From the NCBI GenBank assembly GCA_037178675.1, contig JAYMGJ010000249.1, forward strand, positions 1 to 54,147: 54,147 nt of DNA, read 5' to 3'. Below, in pieces: positions 31,405 to 43,892 of the stretch (positions within the stretch are counted from its first letter, which is position 1; each line of letters opens with the position of its first letter). The notes beneath the pieces were generated by a model. The model saw only the letters and a list, made by a program, of their open reading frames with translations. It was not told the DNA's origin and searched no databases. The translations under genes and the position numbers were made by a program. Source of the stretch: Scleroderma bovista. Its lineage: Eukaryota; Basidiomycota; Agaricomycetes; Boletales; Sclerodermataceae.

Positions 31405-34361
31405 CACTGAAACCACAGGCGCCCGATATGTATTACGGTGTTGAGTCAAAAGTTGTCTTGATGGTACGAGTCGAGAATGGACTATGATGGATTCGAGTAG
31501 ACTATATTTATGTTCGAACAACCAACAAATGTACATAGTTATCGCATGTCTATAATACTGACAGTCACTCCATATGAGCTTCTCTAGCCATATCAGATCA
31601 ATGTAATTTTTTGTTCTAATGGCCATCTGCCCTAAAATGATACTCCAGGTATCAGGCCATATATTCTTAGTAGAGTAATCCTCTAGATTCTGATGTCTCG
31701 ACATTACCTTACAAATGGCTGTGTAACTCACCTCACCATGACAATCATGCATACCATATATCACATTCCAGTAGCAGATTACCTACATGATAACTGAGCC
31801 TATTTCGAACTTTCCACCTTTTTGTTGATGCAGCACTTTGTTACTATTTCATTCACCAGTCAAATAAGTACTACACAAGTCAGCAGTAAGATGTAGATAA
31901 ATACAGGGGAAGCGGGTAACCGCTGTCATCACCGTCGTGCATCACCGCCATCATTGCTGTTGCTGTCATCGTTGTTGCCGCCGCTACTGCCGTTGTTGTT
32001 CTCGTCGTTATACTGCAGTGGCACTAGCCACGGGCGTCACTTCGTCGTGGCTGTCGTGGCTGTCACCATCGTTACTCTTCGCTGTCACCGTTGTCGTCAC
32101 CGTCGTGATGCCACCGAGGCGCTGGTCACCTACATCACCTCGTCGACGTCGCCACTGGCGTCCCGCGTCATCGTCGTGCCTCCATGGCACTGACCATCTT
32201 CGTTGTGCGTCGTGTTGTACCACCGTGGCACTAGCCACTCGTGTTGCGTCCCCGTTGTCGTCGCATTCGAGAGGTGCAAATGCTGTATGATTATGTAATG
32301 CTGAGTCTGTATGCAAATGAAGCAGAAGAGAAATGAAGAGAGAAAGTAAACAGAGAGAAGGGGAACAAAAGCATGTGTGACAAGGACAGAATCAAATACA
32401 ACTGGTGTTAAGGTATCCAGGGGTGGGAAGCGTACAAAAGGGAGATGGTGGGCTGGTTGGACAGGCCCAAGTACCGAAGCCATCAGATACGAATGGCAGT
32501 ATGATAGTGTGGTAGAGGACTTACGTGGTGGCGGTGACGAATGTCGTCTAGCCTCTGGTGCTGGGATAGTCGTCGTGGTCGAAAAGGCTTGATTACATAA
32601 GTAATTGGTTGAATTCAACCTGATAGGCTAGCTGGACACTGCGTGTAATCGGAAATCCTCGCAGAGCAGGCCATCTGCGCTCGTGTTCCATGCACTCACT
32701 CCTGGCGGTGAGGTTGTGTGTCTATTCCCTTCAAACTAAAAATCAGGGTCATGTGACTCGGTCCAAATGGTCATCGAGTCTTGTTTTGGCTGGCGGTGCG
32801 TGACAAGAAAATTTGCTCAGCCGTTGATCGATCGATCAGTTACTAAGGGGGGTCAGATTGATAACCGCTGAACGTACTGTTGATTGCACTGCCATGTACC
32901 CCGATAGTGGTCCACGGCCTGTCACGCATTATGGCACATGTCAGATAGCTGAGTTAGACCCATTGAGTAGTATGGACTCCCCCACCTTATTGTCTCCACA
33001 TTTGGTTAGGCACTGCTTGCTCACAGCAGCTGATCACAAGGAGCCCTGACCGAAGGGTCGGGCTTGCACACCTGATTTGCGTCCTTTGGATCTCGCAGCA
33101 GACCAAAGAAAGGGATTCCAGGGTTGTTTACTCACGTCAGTCAAAGTTCAAGGATCCTATTGGTCAGGTGAGTAAATAAGTCGTATTTGGTAGTCGTTCG
33201 GAAGCTCACCTTGCTGATATAATCACACACACTTTATAAGTCGGAGTCCCTTCTCGGTGACTACTTCCTCCATCATTGCTCCACCACCACCACCACCGTG
33301 AATGACGGCGACAACAACCACCATCCAAAATGACTGCACGGCGATGATAACGACCACCATCTGATAACGATAGCAGTGCCGTGCCCTCCACTGCGAATCC
33401 CAGCAACCAACTAGTACCGCCCTGAACGATGGCAACCCCGGCACCACACCTACTACCTCCCTGATGGCGATGACCACCACCACCTCCCTCTGCTAATGAC
33501 GGCAAAAGATCAACTGTCACCCCAACGCTACTGCCACCACTGCGAATGATGGCAATGGCCGCCACCCTCCAGTAATGACAACCACAACTGCTGCCTCACC
33601 ACCGCGATCTCGACCAGTGTGATGACAATGATATCCACCACCAATTCCCACTGTCCGATCACGACAACGAACACCACCGTTGCCACTGTACCTGCACATC
33701 AACGATGACGAACCCCTGGGCACATGCCCTCTGCGCATTCATTCCCACTCCCGGTTACTTGCATTATTATTGTTATTTATCCCCCTTTGTCCATTTACAT
33801 AGTACACCGTTCTTGTATGCCACACAGCTGTATTGAATTGGAATGTAATGACACCAGATTTGCGAATATCCAAAAAAGTGTGATGTTTTCCAACTGCTAT
33901 TATGTAGTGATTATGGAAGCATGAAAATCAAAATTTAGCCCATTTTCCAGCTACATCTATGAGACAGTTGTTCCAATGGATAGCTATGCCATGAGGAACA
34001 GTGATCATCATTTCAGGAATTAATAAGTCACATCATGTAAACTGGAGTCTGCAAGGTCTACATTGATGACCTTGATTGTCACGACTTAGTATATTTGTTG
34101 AAGTACTGAATATATGACAGCTTGTCACATCTGTAGAAAGTATATAATGGAAAATCGGGAAGATACTACTGCTCGGGAATTTACCATCAGATGGCATTGT
34201 GACTAATGCATCTTTATGAGAGAATACCTAACATAGACCTACCATGATATTCTAATATCGGACACGTCCTAAACACGCCTTGCATGATTCCAATTACAGT
34301 TATTCGAGACGATTATAAGGGGTATATAAACCTATGTCACAAACTGGTTAAACCTGTGGTG
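31405..34361. mobile_element. 2957-bp element in intron 1 of permease copy A, with 5-bp target duplication
   Basis: Comparison with copy B shows the intron is interrupted here. The flanks carry tgcac on both sides (31400-31404 and 34362-34366). The ends read cactgaaaccacagg and, reversed, caccacagg, an imperfect inverted repeat in which the inner CACAGG is shared. The interior holds GC-skewed triplet stretches (31920-32290 and 33280-33730) and the tgctgatataatca core near 33213. It belongs with, or has received, the foldback family. No transposase is recognised, so it would be non-autonomous. The CACTG terminus recalls CACTA elements, but their 2-3 bp duplication does not fit. Confidence 0.75.
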
Positions 34362-34411
34362 TGCACTCTCCAAAAGGCACCCGACACATACCCCCCACAC
34401 CATAGCAGATG

Positions 34412-34590
34412 TAGGGTTCGTCACGGGTATACCCACGGGTGGGAATAGCTCAACCCGTACCCACACCCGCACTACATACCCACACCCGCCAAGCAGGTAC
34501 GGGTATGGTCAACGGGTATCACGGGTACCATACCCGTTGGCATACCCACAATGGGTATGAACGAGTATACCCGCGGGTCTGAGTACAATG
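34412..34590. repeat. Left subterminal repeats of the hAT element
   Basis: A dense run of tacccgt/acgggta words in both orientations fills the left end inside the TIR. Similar words fill the other end. Known: hAT transposases bind short subterminal motifs, so these are the likely binding sites. Confidence 0.75.
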
Positions 34591-34650
34591 TAGGTACAGT
34601 CTGGGCAAAGCATAGATACATGTGCAATGTAGATGTAGGTGTACTACTAA

Positions 34651-37600
34651 CTAATCTAAGTTCGTGCCACCCTCAGTCTCATCTTCATCATCGACTTCTG
34701 GTAGCGCGCCAACCTTGAGGACGTCTTCATTCTTGACAAGCCCAAGGTGGCTCCATGCACCGAGGCATAGCAATGCCCTGGTTGAATCAACAGACAGACG
34801 AGAGCGAACATGTGAAAGAAGTAGCCGGCCACGGCTAAAGAGGCGCTCAACATCGATTGAAGTAGCTAGCGGAGATGTCAGTAAAAGAAATAATGCGAGG
34901 CCAACTGTGCAGTGCACACCTGGGACAGAAAGGTAATCGAGTGCCATCCTCGAAAGGCAAGGATATGTGGCACGGTGCTCATGCCACCATGCAATGGCAT
35001 CTGTGACGTGCTCAACGTCAGTGGTAAGGTAGCGGTCGAGCTCCGTATGATGATCGGAGGATCGGGGAGGAGGTAAAGCATCAAGACGGTTGAACATGTT
35101 GGGCACGGCAGCACTCTGCACGGCATCTGTTGAAGTGCCAGCGTCCAGTATCTCGACATCAGAGTCTTCTTCGGGCACAGAATATGACTGCTCAAAGGTA
35201 TCGTGTACGAGTTTTTCTGTATTCCTGATCCAGGTGGGCAATCGGTGAGTGTTCTTGAAGTATGTTAATTTGTAGTGTGGGTGAAGAACTAGTATAATGT
35301 ATGAATGTCCGAGACCAGATTCAGAAAACAAAGGATAACTTACCCATCGCGATGCGGTAAAGCACTGACTTGTCTGTTGATGAGTAGTAACGACTTAATG
35401 TTTTCTGTGCAAGCTCCATGGAAGCACGGATTGGGGCAGAATAAGATTGACTGTGAGCATAGCCGGTAAATTCCCTGTCCATGAGATCCATGGCAGGGAT
35501 GACGGATGCGAGATTGGGGATGCAAACTAGTTGTTCTTTCATAGCTTTCGTTGGGATGTATGTACTGCCGCGCGAGAAGTAGAGCGTAGCGTCTTTGAGA
35601 ATCTGCAAACGTGTCATTTGTTTGTTTGTTTGACGGAACACATGACCAACATGCGGCCACTACTGACCTTCAAAACATTGTGCAGCTCCCCCAGCACTTC
35701 CCACTCATGGTCACTCAACTCAAACGCCCTCAACCCCAAGTCCCTACGCTGGGTAACTCCATCCACTGCATCCCGGTAGTCAACGCCAACGTCAACCATA
35801 TCGCAACACGAATTCCAGTGAGTGGAAACATCACGCGGTATCAGGCGGGGCTCCAGCTCAAGATCGCGGCAGATTTCTCTCCAAGCAGGGAGAACAATGG
35901 TCGTCAAATGAACAACCTTGAAGGCCAGCTTGCGCAGCTGTTCCAGGCAATTAACAGCTTGTCTCAGGTAAGTGTTTTCGCTCACCTTGCCAACTGCTAA
36001 TCTGATCGGACGAATTGATGCCTGTAGCTGACGCCACTCAACATCACTCAATGCTTCAACTTCATCCACCCATCCTTCAGCATTGTCATTCTCGACTGCC
36101 TGTCCGTCAACTTCACCGCTTGTCTCAGCAATCATTGTCGCATCCTCTTCCTCCAACTCTGTCTCAAGCTCAGCCAGTTCAACGTCCCCCAAATCTTTTT
36201 TCTTTGGATCAAACAGCCGCATCAGCGATTTGGCCACAAGGTTCGTTATATGCAAGAAGCAGCGCGATCGTGCGGTTGCCCCATTAAAGCTGGGTACCTT
36301 TTCTTCCAGCTTGCGGACCATCACATCGTTGTTCGATGCGTTATTGCATGTCACGGCGAGTATCTACTGTTGTTAGTCGAAGGTAAGTCGTCAAGCTTAT
36401 AATATGTACCTTATTTGATATGTTAAACTCATCCAGAACCTGAGCAAAGACGTTTGCAAGTTCGTCCCCTGTGTGGGACTGTAATCCAATTGTCATCAGT
36501 CTTATTACATGATAGGTAAGTTATTCTTACCCTAGCAACTTTGACGATATCTAACGGAATGCTCTGCAGTGAGCCATTATTTTGAAAGTGGACGCCAAAT
36601 GCTATATATGCACGATGGTTGGGTGATGTCCACCCATCCGTCGTGAAATTGAGTTTTCCTGGGTACTCCTAGTAAGTTTTTCAGCGTCATCACACTGTCA
36701 GTCCTCAAAGATACTGACCATCATCATTGTAGCCATCCGCTTCCGTGTTTGAATGAAGACCGCACGAACGTCTCGAGCAATTGTGCTCACAGATGGTAAG
36801 TAGTATGCTGGTCTACCTGTCTTCATCAAGCACTGAAAAGCACGGTCTTCGACAATATGAAATGGCCACAGGCTTTCGGCCACCCAGCGTACAATTTCTG
36901 CCCTTCATAGGTGCTCCATGTCAGTCAATACACTTGTAGGTTGGCCGGCAATGTTACCTGGTTTCTGCGGCTGTGTGTGGTCGAGTGGAGTGAGTAGGCT
37001 TTCCCTTTCCCTTCCTTTCAAAAGCCTCCGTAATTGACCCGTTGTGCAGAATCCTGTTGACAATCTTTGTTCGGACATCATTAACATCCTTTGCATCGTC
37101 AGCGGTGTTCATCACGTCTTCACCCCAGCAGCTCTTGACGTGCTTGCGCAGGTTACTTGTAGACTTGGAATCTTTGGTGTCGAGAAACCTCCGGATCTTG
37201 ACACTGCAACGAAGCCCACGGCAGCAGAATTAATGTGCACGGCACCCATCACTATAAATCACTTTGGCCTAAAAGAAATGTACAAACTGGTGAGGACCAC
37301 TGCTTCAGTATATGCTCTACAAAATAAATTAGAAATAATGTGAATTTACACATCCTTGAACATACCCAACTCATCTTTGGGGCTCTCTGCTGGTTCCACT
37401 GCAGGACTTGAGTTGCATGTGGACTCTTCATGGATTGGGACATCCTTGTCAACATTGGCCATTGCATGTGCCTTCTTTCTGACTACATCACCACTATCAG
37501 TGTTCTTATGCTTTGTTGGTATTAGCTTCATGGAGGCAACCTCTGGAGTCTCCCTTTGGTTGGGAGTGTCTGCATTACTGTCTGGCAGTTTATTCAGAAA

Positions 37601-37762
37601 TGTGTGCCTCTCCTCAACAGCTGCTTTGGCTTTTTCAGTCAATTTTTGTACCCATTTGCTTGTTGTGGTGGACATGGTGGGGAATATGGCTGCATAAGAC
37701 AAATTCCACTTTCTCACTTCAGTAATGCCACAGTCTGTCACCGGAGTTTGGAAGGTTGACAT
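34651..37762 (-). CDS. hAT-family transposase with BED zinc finger
   Basis: From ATG 37762 (MSTFQTPVTDCG) to the stop at 34651. An N-terminal acidic/Ser region precedes a BED-type finger near 37120-37240 (CCRGLRC, then RRFLDTKDSKSTSNLRKHV, then C). The RNase H-like core follows: TCNNASNNDVMVRKL, RCFLHITNLVAKS, LIPRDVSTHWNS and MVLHPHYKLTYF. The C-terminal hAT dimerisation domain has WWHEHRATYPCLSRMALDYL and SPLATSIDVERLFSRGR. Introns near 35603-35670 and 35286-35339 are in phase. The middle part (36360-37100) I could not splice with certainty, so intactness is not proven, but I saw no clear null lesion. Role: excision and integration of the element in the nucleus. Confidence 0.85.
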
Positions 37763-37814
37763 TTGTCCATTGCAAGTTAGTTCGTGTACTTGGAGATTTG
37801 AAATACACTGCTTG

Positions 37815-37988
37815 GTCTGACATACCCAGGTACCCGCACACCTGCATACCCATGGTAAAACCCACAGCGTGGGTACGGGTATGGGTACCAAATTTCACGG
37901 GTGGCTAGATTGGCAACCCGTACCCGTATCCGTGTGGTACCCGTACCCGCATACCCGTGCGGGTCAGCCATACCCGTGACAAACCCTA
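37815..37988. repeat. Right subterminal repeats of the hAT element
   Basis: Repeated gtacccg, gggtacggg and catacccg words in both orientations end at the TIR. They mirror the left end in composition. Confidence 0.75.
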
Positions 37989-38283
37989 AGCAGATGCGCC
38001 ACCATTTGGAAGGGCATAGACCAGAACAGAGCGGTACACATTTGCCAATGGTAACAAGGATGAGCCATATGCAATGGATGGGAGGGGGGCAATAATGCTG
38101 AAGGACACCCCAAACACCCACAAGTGTCTCATGAGCAATTGAGGCTCGGCTGTCGGTTGGCACCCGAGAGAGACGGAGAAAATGCACCTCAAATGGAGTG
38201 AATGCGCGTTTGAACTCTTGCTTATATCCAAGCTGAGAAAGGAGTGCTTCATCTCCTCTCGCGATCGCCTCTCTAGAGGTCAT

Positions 38284-39110
38284 CCTGGGCGAGGCCAGTG
38301 TGAGACTGCAACGCGGGCTTGGAAGAACTTGGCTGCAGCGAGAAGTGAAATCAGTGTGTTTGTTTCAAGTTTTGGGAAGGAAGCGAGTACACCTGTGGTG
38401 GGCTGGATGCGACTGCTCTCTTGTATTGAAGAACTGTTTGTCTTCCGCCCTCACACAGAAAGCGATGAAACTCACTAACAGACCTGGGTGGACGGTCCAT
38501 TATATTGACGTCTAAGTATGTGAGCCGAATATCAAACACAGAGAGGACAGCATCCTGTACATACCCCCACAAAGCTCATCGCTGGAGCGAATTGGCATGG
38601 TTTCATTTCGGGATCGATCAAGTCAACCACATTCAACAACTTATCTGGTGTCCGGTCTGTCATGGATCACACCAAGGTCGATCAGTGAGAAACCAAGTCA
38701 GATGTGAAAACACAGTCTATGTCTCTTACCTCATCATGAAGCCCCCCACTTTCCCTTGGATCTCGCTACAAGCACACAGGTACCACATCCATGGTTAAGG
38801 TGGACGAGCATGAGACACTTGTGTGTGCAAGATTCAGAAAACACCTCGTCCACACATGTTTGGATGAACTTTTCGGAGGACTTTGGCATGGCTTGAATTA
38901 TGTAAGCTTGTATCTTGAGGCTTCTGTGTCACCGTCGACGCACGATTGTGTAGAGACACTTTGCAGGATGTGTGGATGGCCCAGACGACACGTATGTCCA
39001 TGTATCTGAATCTCCGCCCGTTAATTCACCCCAGGGAGCCACATCCCTTTGATTCAGGTTGAGTCAATGGTATTGCCGGCGCTCGTGCCATCTTCGCCGT
39101 CAATGAATGA
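38284..39110. other. Upstream flank of permease copy A and gene-free DNA
   Basis: The first about 50 bp match the upstream sequence of copy B. Beyond that the flanks differ, so the duplication ends here. Two frames (38505-38798 and 38791-39009, plus) have no recognisable family and are not called as genes. Confidence 0.45.
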
Positions 39111-39640
39111 CGATGACACGTTGACACCTCAAACTCGACCACCACCACCGGGACAATGACGACAACCACGATCATCATCAATTGTCGGCAGCCACTACCT
39201 CACCCTCGACCAAGTCTGAACCACCACCCCTACTATCAACCGTCGACGTCGACACCTGGTACCACCAATGTCACGAACAGCACCCCTAATACCAGGCCGC
39301 CACCAACAGACAACCACTGACAACGACAACGACAACGACCACCACCAATCTGACGACCAGCATGTTCAATGCTCAGGCCATTACCAACAAATAACCCTAC
39401 CAGCGTTGACGACGATGACGACGACCATCACAAGTCCAATGACCACCACGCCCAATAGTAATGACCACCACTGTCAATGATGCGATGACGACTGCCACCA
39501 CTATCACCAGCGTACCCAATGCCCAGGACATCATCAACAGGCAATCACTAACAATGGGAACAGCCAAAATGACCAGCATCAATGACAATGACGACGACTG
39601 CCACTGCCACTACCAACATCAGGAAATTGGGGAGGTGCTG
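39110..39640 (+). repeat. C-rich triplet-skewed low-complexity block
   Basis: ACC/ACG/GAC/AAC triplets dominate the plus strand, as in the right arms of the foldback repeats. The open Thr/Asp/His-rich frames are artefacts of composition. It probably marks one arm of another, partly lost foldback copy. Confidence 0.6.
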
Positions 39641-39839
39641 GTATGACCAGACAAATCTGACAAATAGAAGTCAGCATGATATAAATGGATAATTACTTAG
39701 AAACCATTATCTTGTACTGATCAATTGATGTCAGAAAGATGTATATTTGATCTTGCAATAACAGGAAGATACACCTATGATGAGGATATATACTTTCTGG
39801 GGGACATTTTATGTTCTTATCATCCAGCTTGCAGTCTGA

Positions 39840-40075
39840 TATCTATTGATAAAGTGTATGTAATAATTTTATTGGTCTGAACAAGGAATATCTATGGGTG
39901 TCATTGTGTCATTGTGTGGTAATGCTATGATAAATATTGACCAGCCAGTCATCATCCTGGCATCCATTGATAATGAGTGTACAACAATTTTATTAATCTG
40001 AACTAGGAATATTTATGGATGTCATTGTGTCATTTATAGTAATGCTATGATAATTATTGACCAGCCAGCATGCAA
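39840..40075. repeat. Two-copy tandem repeat of about 118 bp in AT-rich DNA
   Basis: Each unit runs from attgataaWgtgta through aggaatatYtatggRtgtcattgtg to attgaccagccag. The first copy ends near 39955 and the second near 40069. No coding sense. Confidence 0.75.
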
Positions 40076-40559
40076 GAGCACAAGGCCATCAGCATCCAAT
40101 TAGCTGACAGCATGTGACTGACTCTGCACCAGTTTGTCCAACTCTACTCCAAGTCCAGTCCACTCCTCCCCCAGTTGTTCCAGTGTACCCAGTAGAGGGC
40201 ACTCACTCCATTATATCAGTAAAAAAATTAATTTATTAGAACTACTACCAATACAATACAAATAGCTAAGTAATATGTTTGTACGGAGGGGATGGGAGTC
40301 GTTGCATCATTGCCGTCAGCGCTGGGGATAGGGACAGGAATGGGGGTCGTCGTCATCATCGCACGGGTGCCATTGTTGGGGGCTGGATGTCGTCGTCGTC
40401 ATTGTTGGTGATTGCTGCGCCATCGATGCAGGTGGTGGTAGCGGTCGTTGTCATCGTCTGGTCGCTGTGAGTCAAAGTGTGGATTTGGGTCGGAGTAATA
40501 ACCCAAACACAACACCAACAAAGGACTACAAATATGTGCGAGTGGTGGTTTACCTCCAC

Positions 40560-42210
40560 GGTGTCCAGAGAGGATGTGCTGAGGAGGGGGGAAGGGGATC
40601 TACACCAACAGGGTGATGCAGATGATGATGCAGGATACTCCTGTGGTACAGGAGCAATAGATGACGAAGAGGATGGGGGTCTAGACTCTTCCTAAAGCCT
40701 AGGAAGTGTCAAAGCGGGGATTGGGCTGACAGAGACTGAAGTAGCAATACTACACCTAGAGGTTGGTGCAGCAAAGGGGCAAGGGGGCTCCTGATGTCCA
40801 GAAGCAATGAGATATGAAGGATAGACAGGCTAGACTCTGCTTGAGCCTAGAGAAATACTTGGACTTGAATGGATTGAATAAAACTTGAATATCAGAGTCT
40901 TTAGACCTTCACTGAAGCCTACAAGACTTAAAGAGCTGAGGGGATACTGACTGAGAGAGTCTGAGAGAGGGATAATTTCGTGCTATTGGGTCTCTTTTTC
41001 ACTGGGCTGAGCCCAGGGGTTTGAATACATGGGGGGGCACAGCATTAAAGTACAAAAAGAGAAGGGAGTAAGCAGAATTTGTCAAGGATTGATAAGGGAT
41101 TGGTAAGAGCTTTGTAAGGGGTTTGTAAGTGATCAGTAAGCAAGGGATAAGCAGGAATGAGTAAGCATAGGGAGCATGAATAAGCTGCTGAGTAAAGGAA
41201 TGAGTAAGCTGCATGACAAGATTGATTGGTAAGGGAGTGAGTCATCAGCTGAGTAATATACCAAAAATGCGAAAGGGATAGAGTAATACTGATGACAAGA
41301 GAGCATCAGTAAGCAAGGGATGAGTCACTGCACAGCAGAAGGAGTCATTGATGCACAGCCTAAGAAGTTTGATGGGGGGCTGTGTACCATCAGGAATTTG
41401 ATGGGACAATAATGGGGAAGATCTGAGATAAACAGGGGGATTGATCCGAGACAAAACAGCCACAAGAAGGGTACCAGGGGTCCAGAGGTCTTTTTGGGGG
41501 GTCAGCATACACTAAGGTATAGTGCATGTGTTCTAGCGCCGCTGAAGCGCAACCATGGGCTCCCTTGACGAGCTCTCTTCTGGGAAAGAACGAGAGAGGG
41601 TTCTTCTTCCTAATAGCACTATAAAGTGGGGGCATTACTGTCATGGTGCTGGGGGACGTCGTCTGAAAGTAGGGAAGCAGATAGAGTACTGAATTCAACG
41701 CATCCAGGGAAGCGAGACGAACGACAGAGGAAGATGGACATGGCAAGTATCTGGGAGGAAGGGACCATAGGCTGAGGGCTCAGGGGACACAGAGACGTCC
41801 AGAGAAGACTTCTCAAGCTTGACAATAGACCTAAGATGACCAAAGTATGTCCTTGATGCAGGACTGATGAGGAGAACATGCTGACCGAGAACGAGAGGGA
41901 CTGAGGGAGCAGGCTGGGAAGATATGTGCCAGGCAGTGCACGGGAACTCTGGGAGAGGCTGTCCTAAGAGCAGGACATAGTGGAGATCTGCAGCAATAGC
42001 GGAGAAATGATCCAGAGAAAATACGGACTCCATAGTGAGCAATGAAGCGAATGTCTGGATTGTGGGGGGAATATCTCTGTGGGAAATGAACAGATTTGCG
42101 TCAGAACTTGACAGGCAGATAGACCACATTCTAGGCTCTCTGACGGTATAGTCACGTGCCTTATAGCTTCAGAAACGACAGAGCTATTCAAAATATTGGA
42201 ATGCCAGCAC
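40560..42210 (-). repeat. Left LTR-like arm of the palindrome
   Basis: Inverted, diverged relative of 43820-45660. It contains many short gtaag...gggatgagtaagc-type words (41040-41330) and a coding-like stretch (42129-41695). On the minus strand it reads the shared string tttctctaggctcaagc near 40850. No polyprotein is attached. Confidence 0.7.
41695..42129 (-). pseudogene. Unrecognised coding-like stretch in the left arm
   Basis: A 144-codon frame begins MWSICLSSSDANLFI and ends SFVSLPWMR. The same protein-like sequence occurs in the right arm (43893-44390), and the differences largely keep the frame and the hydrophobic pattern. I do not recognise the family. It could be part of a retroelement gene or a degraded host gene fragment captured by the repeat. 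Confidence 0.45.
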
Positions 42211-42535
42211 TGGGTGCCTAAAATGACATTTGGGCACTAAAAATCATTTCTTCTCTTTCTCCTTCGTTTCTCCATCAATTCTTCGGCTTCTTTGATCGTT
42301 CTGGTATGGGAGTTGGACTGCAGACGTGTGCATTCCTTTCTCATACCACAATTGACATTATTCCTTCAGTTTCTTCTGCTTCTTGGCAGTTCTCGTGCGA
42401 TAGATGACTGTCTGCATTGGCATTCATCTCTCGCATCAGGATAGTCTTCTTGTGTGATAGATGGCTACGATGAGGGTCCGTCGTGCTTATCCTTCCCATA
42501 AGGATCATTCGATATAGGTGTTATCTTCCATGTTC

Positions 42536-43412
42536 ACTGTACCAAACCTGTTTGGTGCGTGACATTGCGGGGGCATTGGTGGTAGGATGGTCATCGCCAT
42601 CGGGTCGGGTCGCGACGACGCTGGTGGTGGGATGGTGACCGCATCGTCAACGCAGGCCATGGCCATGGTCGGTGCTGTTGCTGGTAGTCATTGTCGTCGC
42701 GTTCGCATTGGTGTTGGCTGTCGTCATTGTCATCTGGTCGACAACGCTGGTGGTGGCCATTGTCGTCGTCGCTGATGGTGGTGGTTGCGTCGACTACGCT
42801 GGTGGTGGTTGTGGTGAGATGGCTGTGGACGAGGCGTGTAGTGAAGCCTTAGAAAATATTGATTGTTGAATATGCTGATATAATCATGTACACAAACACA
42901 CACACACACACACACACTTCAAAAATGTCTCTAAGTCTCCTCACTCTCTGTCTTCTACCACCACCACCACCACCACCACCACACCATGTGTTGACCACCA
43001 CCATCACCAGCGTCAACAATGATGCGGCCACCACCACCCGTGTCGATGATGATGCAGCCACCACCACCAATGTCAACGATGACATGATGACCACCCCCAA
43101 CGACGACAACGAAGTGACCTCCACCCCCAAAGTCGTCAATGATGCGGCCACCACCACCCCCAATGTCGATGACAACATGACCACCATCACCACCCACGTC
43201 GACGACAATGCGATCACCCACCACCCACGTCGACGACGATGCGATCACCCACCACCCACGTCGATGTCGATGCGGCCACCACCACACCCAATGTCGACAT
43301 TGATGCAACTACCATCACCACCACCACCAACGTCGACGATGACGACGTGACCACCACCACCCTCAACGATGACGATGCGATGTCACACACCAAACGTGTT
43401 TGGTACTGTGGA
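42536..43412. repeat. Foldback repeat II with short terminal inverted repeats
   Basis: The ends read caaacctgtttggtgcgtga (42543) and, inverted, caaacacgtttggtgtgtga at 43383-43402, a near-match. Inside, a G-rich triplet arm (42570-42830) and a C-rich arm (42955-43400) flank a loop. The loop has tgctgatataatca, a run of (CA) and ttcaaaaatgtctctaagt. The loop matches that of foldback I. The frames across it are composition artefacts. Confidence 0.75.
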
Positions 43413-43892
43413 CATGGAGAGAGTTAGCCGATGAAACTAATGCGAAGAACGCACCCAAGATCTGTTGAAAGATTTTCCTGACTTGAGGGATACAGACAGC
43501 CCTCGCTATCCATATCACACAAAGTCAAGACTATTTTTATGCGAAGAATGAATACAAGCTCGTTGTAGCCATCTATTGCACAAGAATGACTATTCTGGAG
43601 CAAGAGATGAATGCCATCGTCTGGCAGTCATCCCTCGCACAAGAACCGCCAAGAAGCAGAAGAATCCGAGGATTGATGATCATTTCAGTATGAGAGAGGA
43701 ATGCAACCTACTGCAGTCCAACTCCCATACCAGAACAACCAAAGAAGCAGAAGAAACAATGGAGAAATGAAGGAGAAAAGGAAGAATCATTTTTAGTGCC
43801 CAAATGTCAAATTTAGGTGCCCAGTGCCAGCATTCCAATATTTTGAATAGCTCCACCATTTTTGAAGCTATCAATCATGTGACTATACCATC

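Larger units (their letters stand above)
34412..37988 (-). mobile_element. hAT DNA transposon in exon 1 of permease copy A
   Basis: Ends tagggttcgtcacgggtat at the left and the inverted tagggtttgtcacgggtat at the right. The perfect 8-bp duplication agcagatg lies at 34404-34411 and 37989-37996, the length typical of hAT. Taking out the element and one duplication rebuilds the permease reading GGASAMVWG, as in copy B. It encodes its own transposase and is a candidate autonomous copy. Confidence 0.95.
29480..38283 (-). pseudogene. APC-superfamily permease (GABA/amino-acid type), copy A, split by two transposons
   Basis: Starts at 38283 (GDEALLSQLGYKQEF, a family hallmark) and ends at 29480. The hydrophobic blocks of a 12-TM permease are in order: ALPNGGASA, WLVASLFILC, PARLQTLYV, DGWPNGFASIMSF, MAPLWTIC, LAFCMGTDIEYL, FGERGTLALWSF, VAYAIPIVARFAF and MNYTVVV. 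Lesions: a 3577-bp hAT in exon 1; a 2957-bp element in intron 1; an early intron acceptor changed from tag (as in copy B) to tgg; a two-base loss in the YWT-RNLLCW region; TGG to TAG in the DWGCAVQI motif (near 31073); and a two-base loss at VYG near the C-terminus. Known: these proteins import GABA, choline or amino acids at the plasma membrane. A second decayed copy lies at 51637-53824 in inverted orientation. Confidence 0.9.

Noticed and set aside
31405..34361. CACTA (EnSpm) transposon
   Set aside because: The left end begins CACTG, but the right end lacks the full inverted CACTG and the duplication is 5 bp instead of 2-3 bp; no transposase present.
38505..39009. Two adjacent plus-strand frames
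   Set aside because: No recognisable family, no clean splice junction between them, and they lie at the edge of a duplicated, transposon-hit segment.
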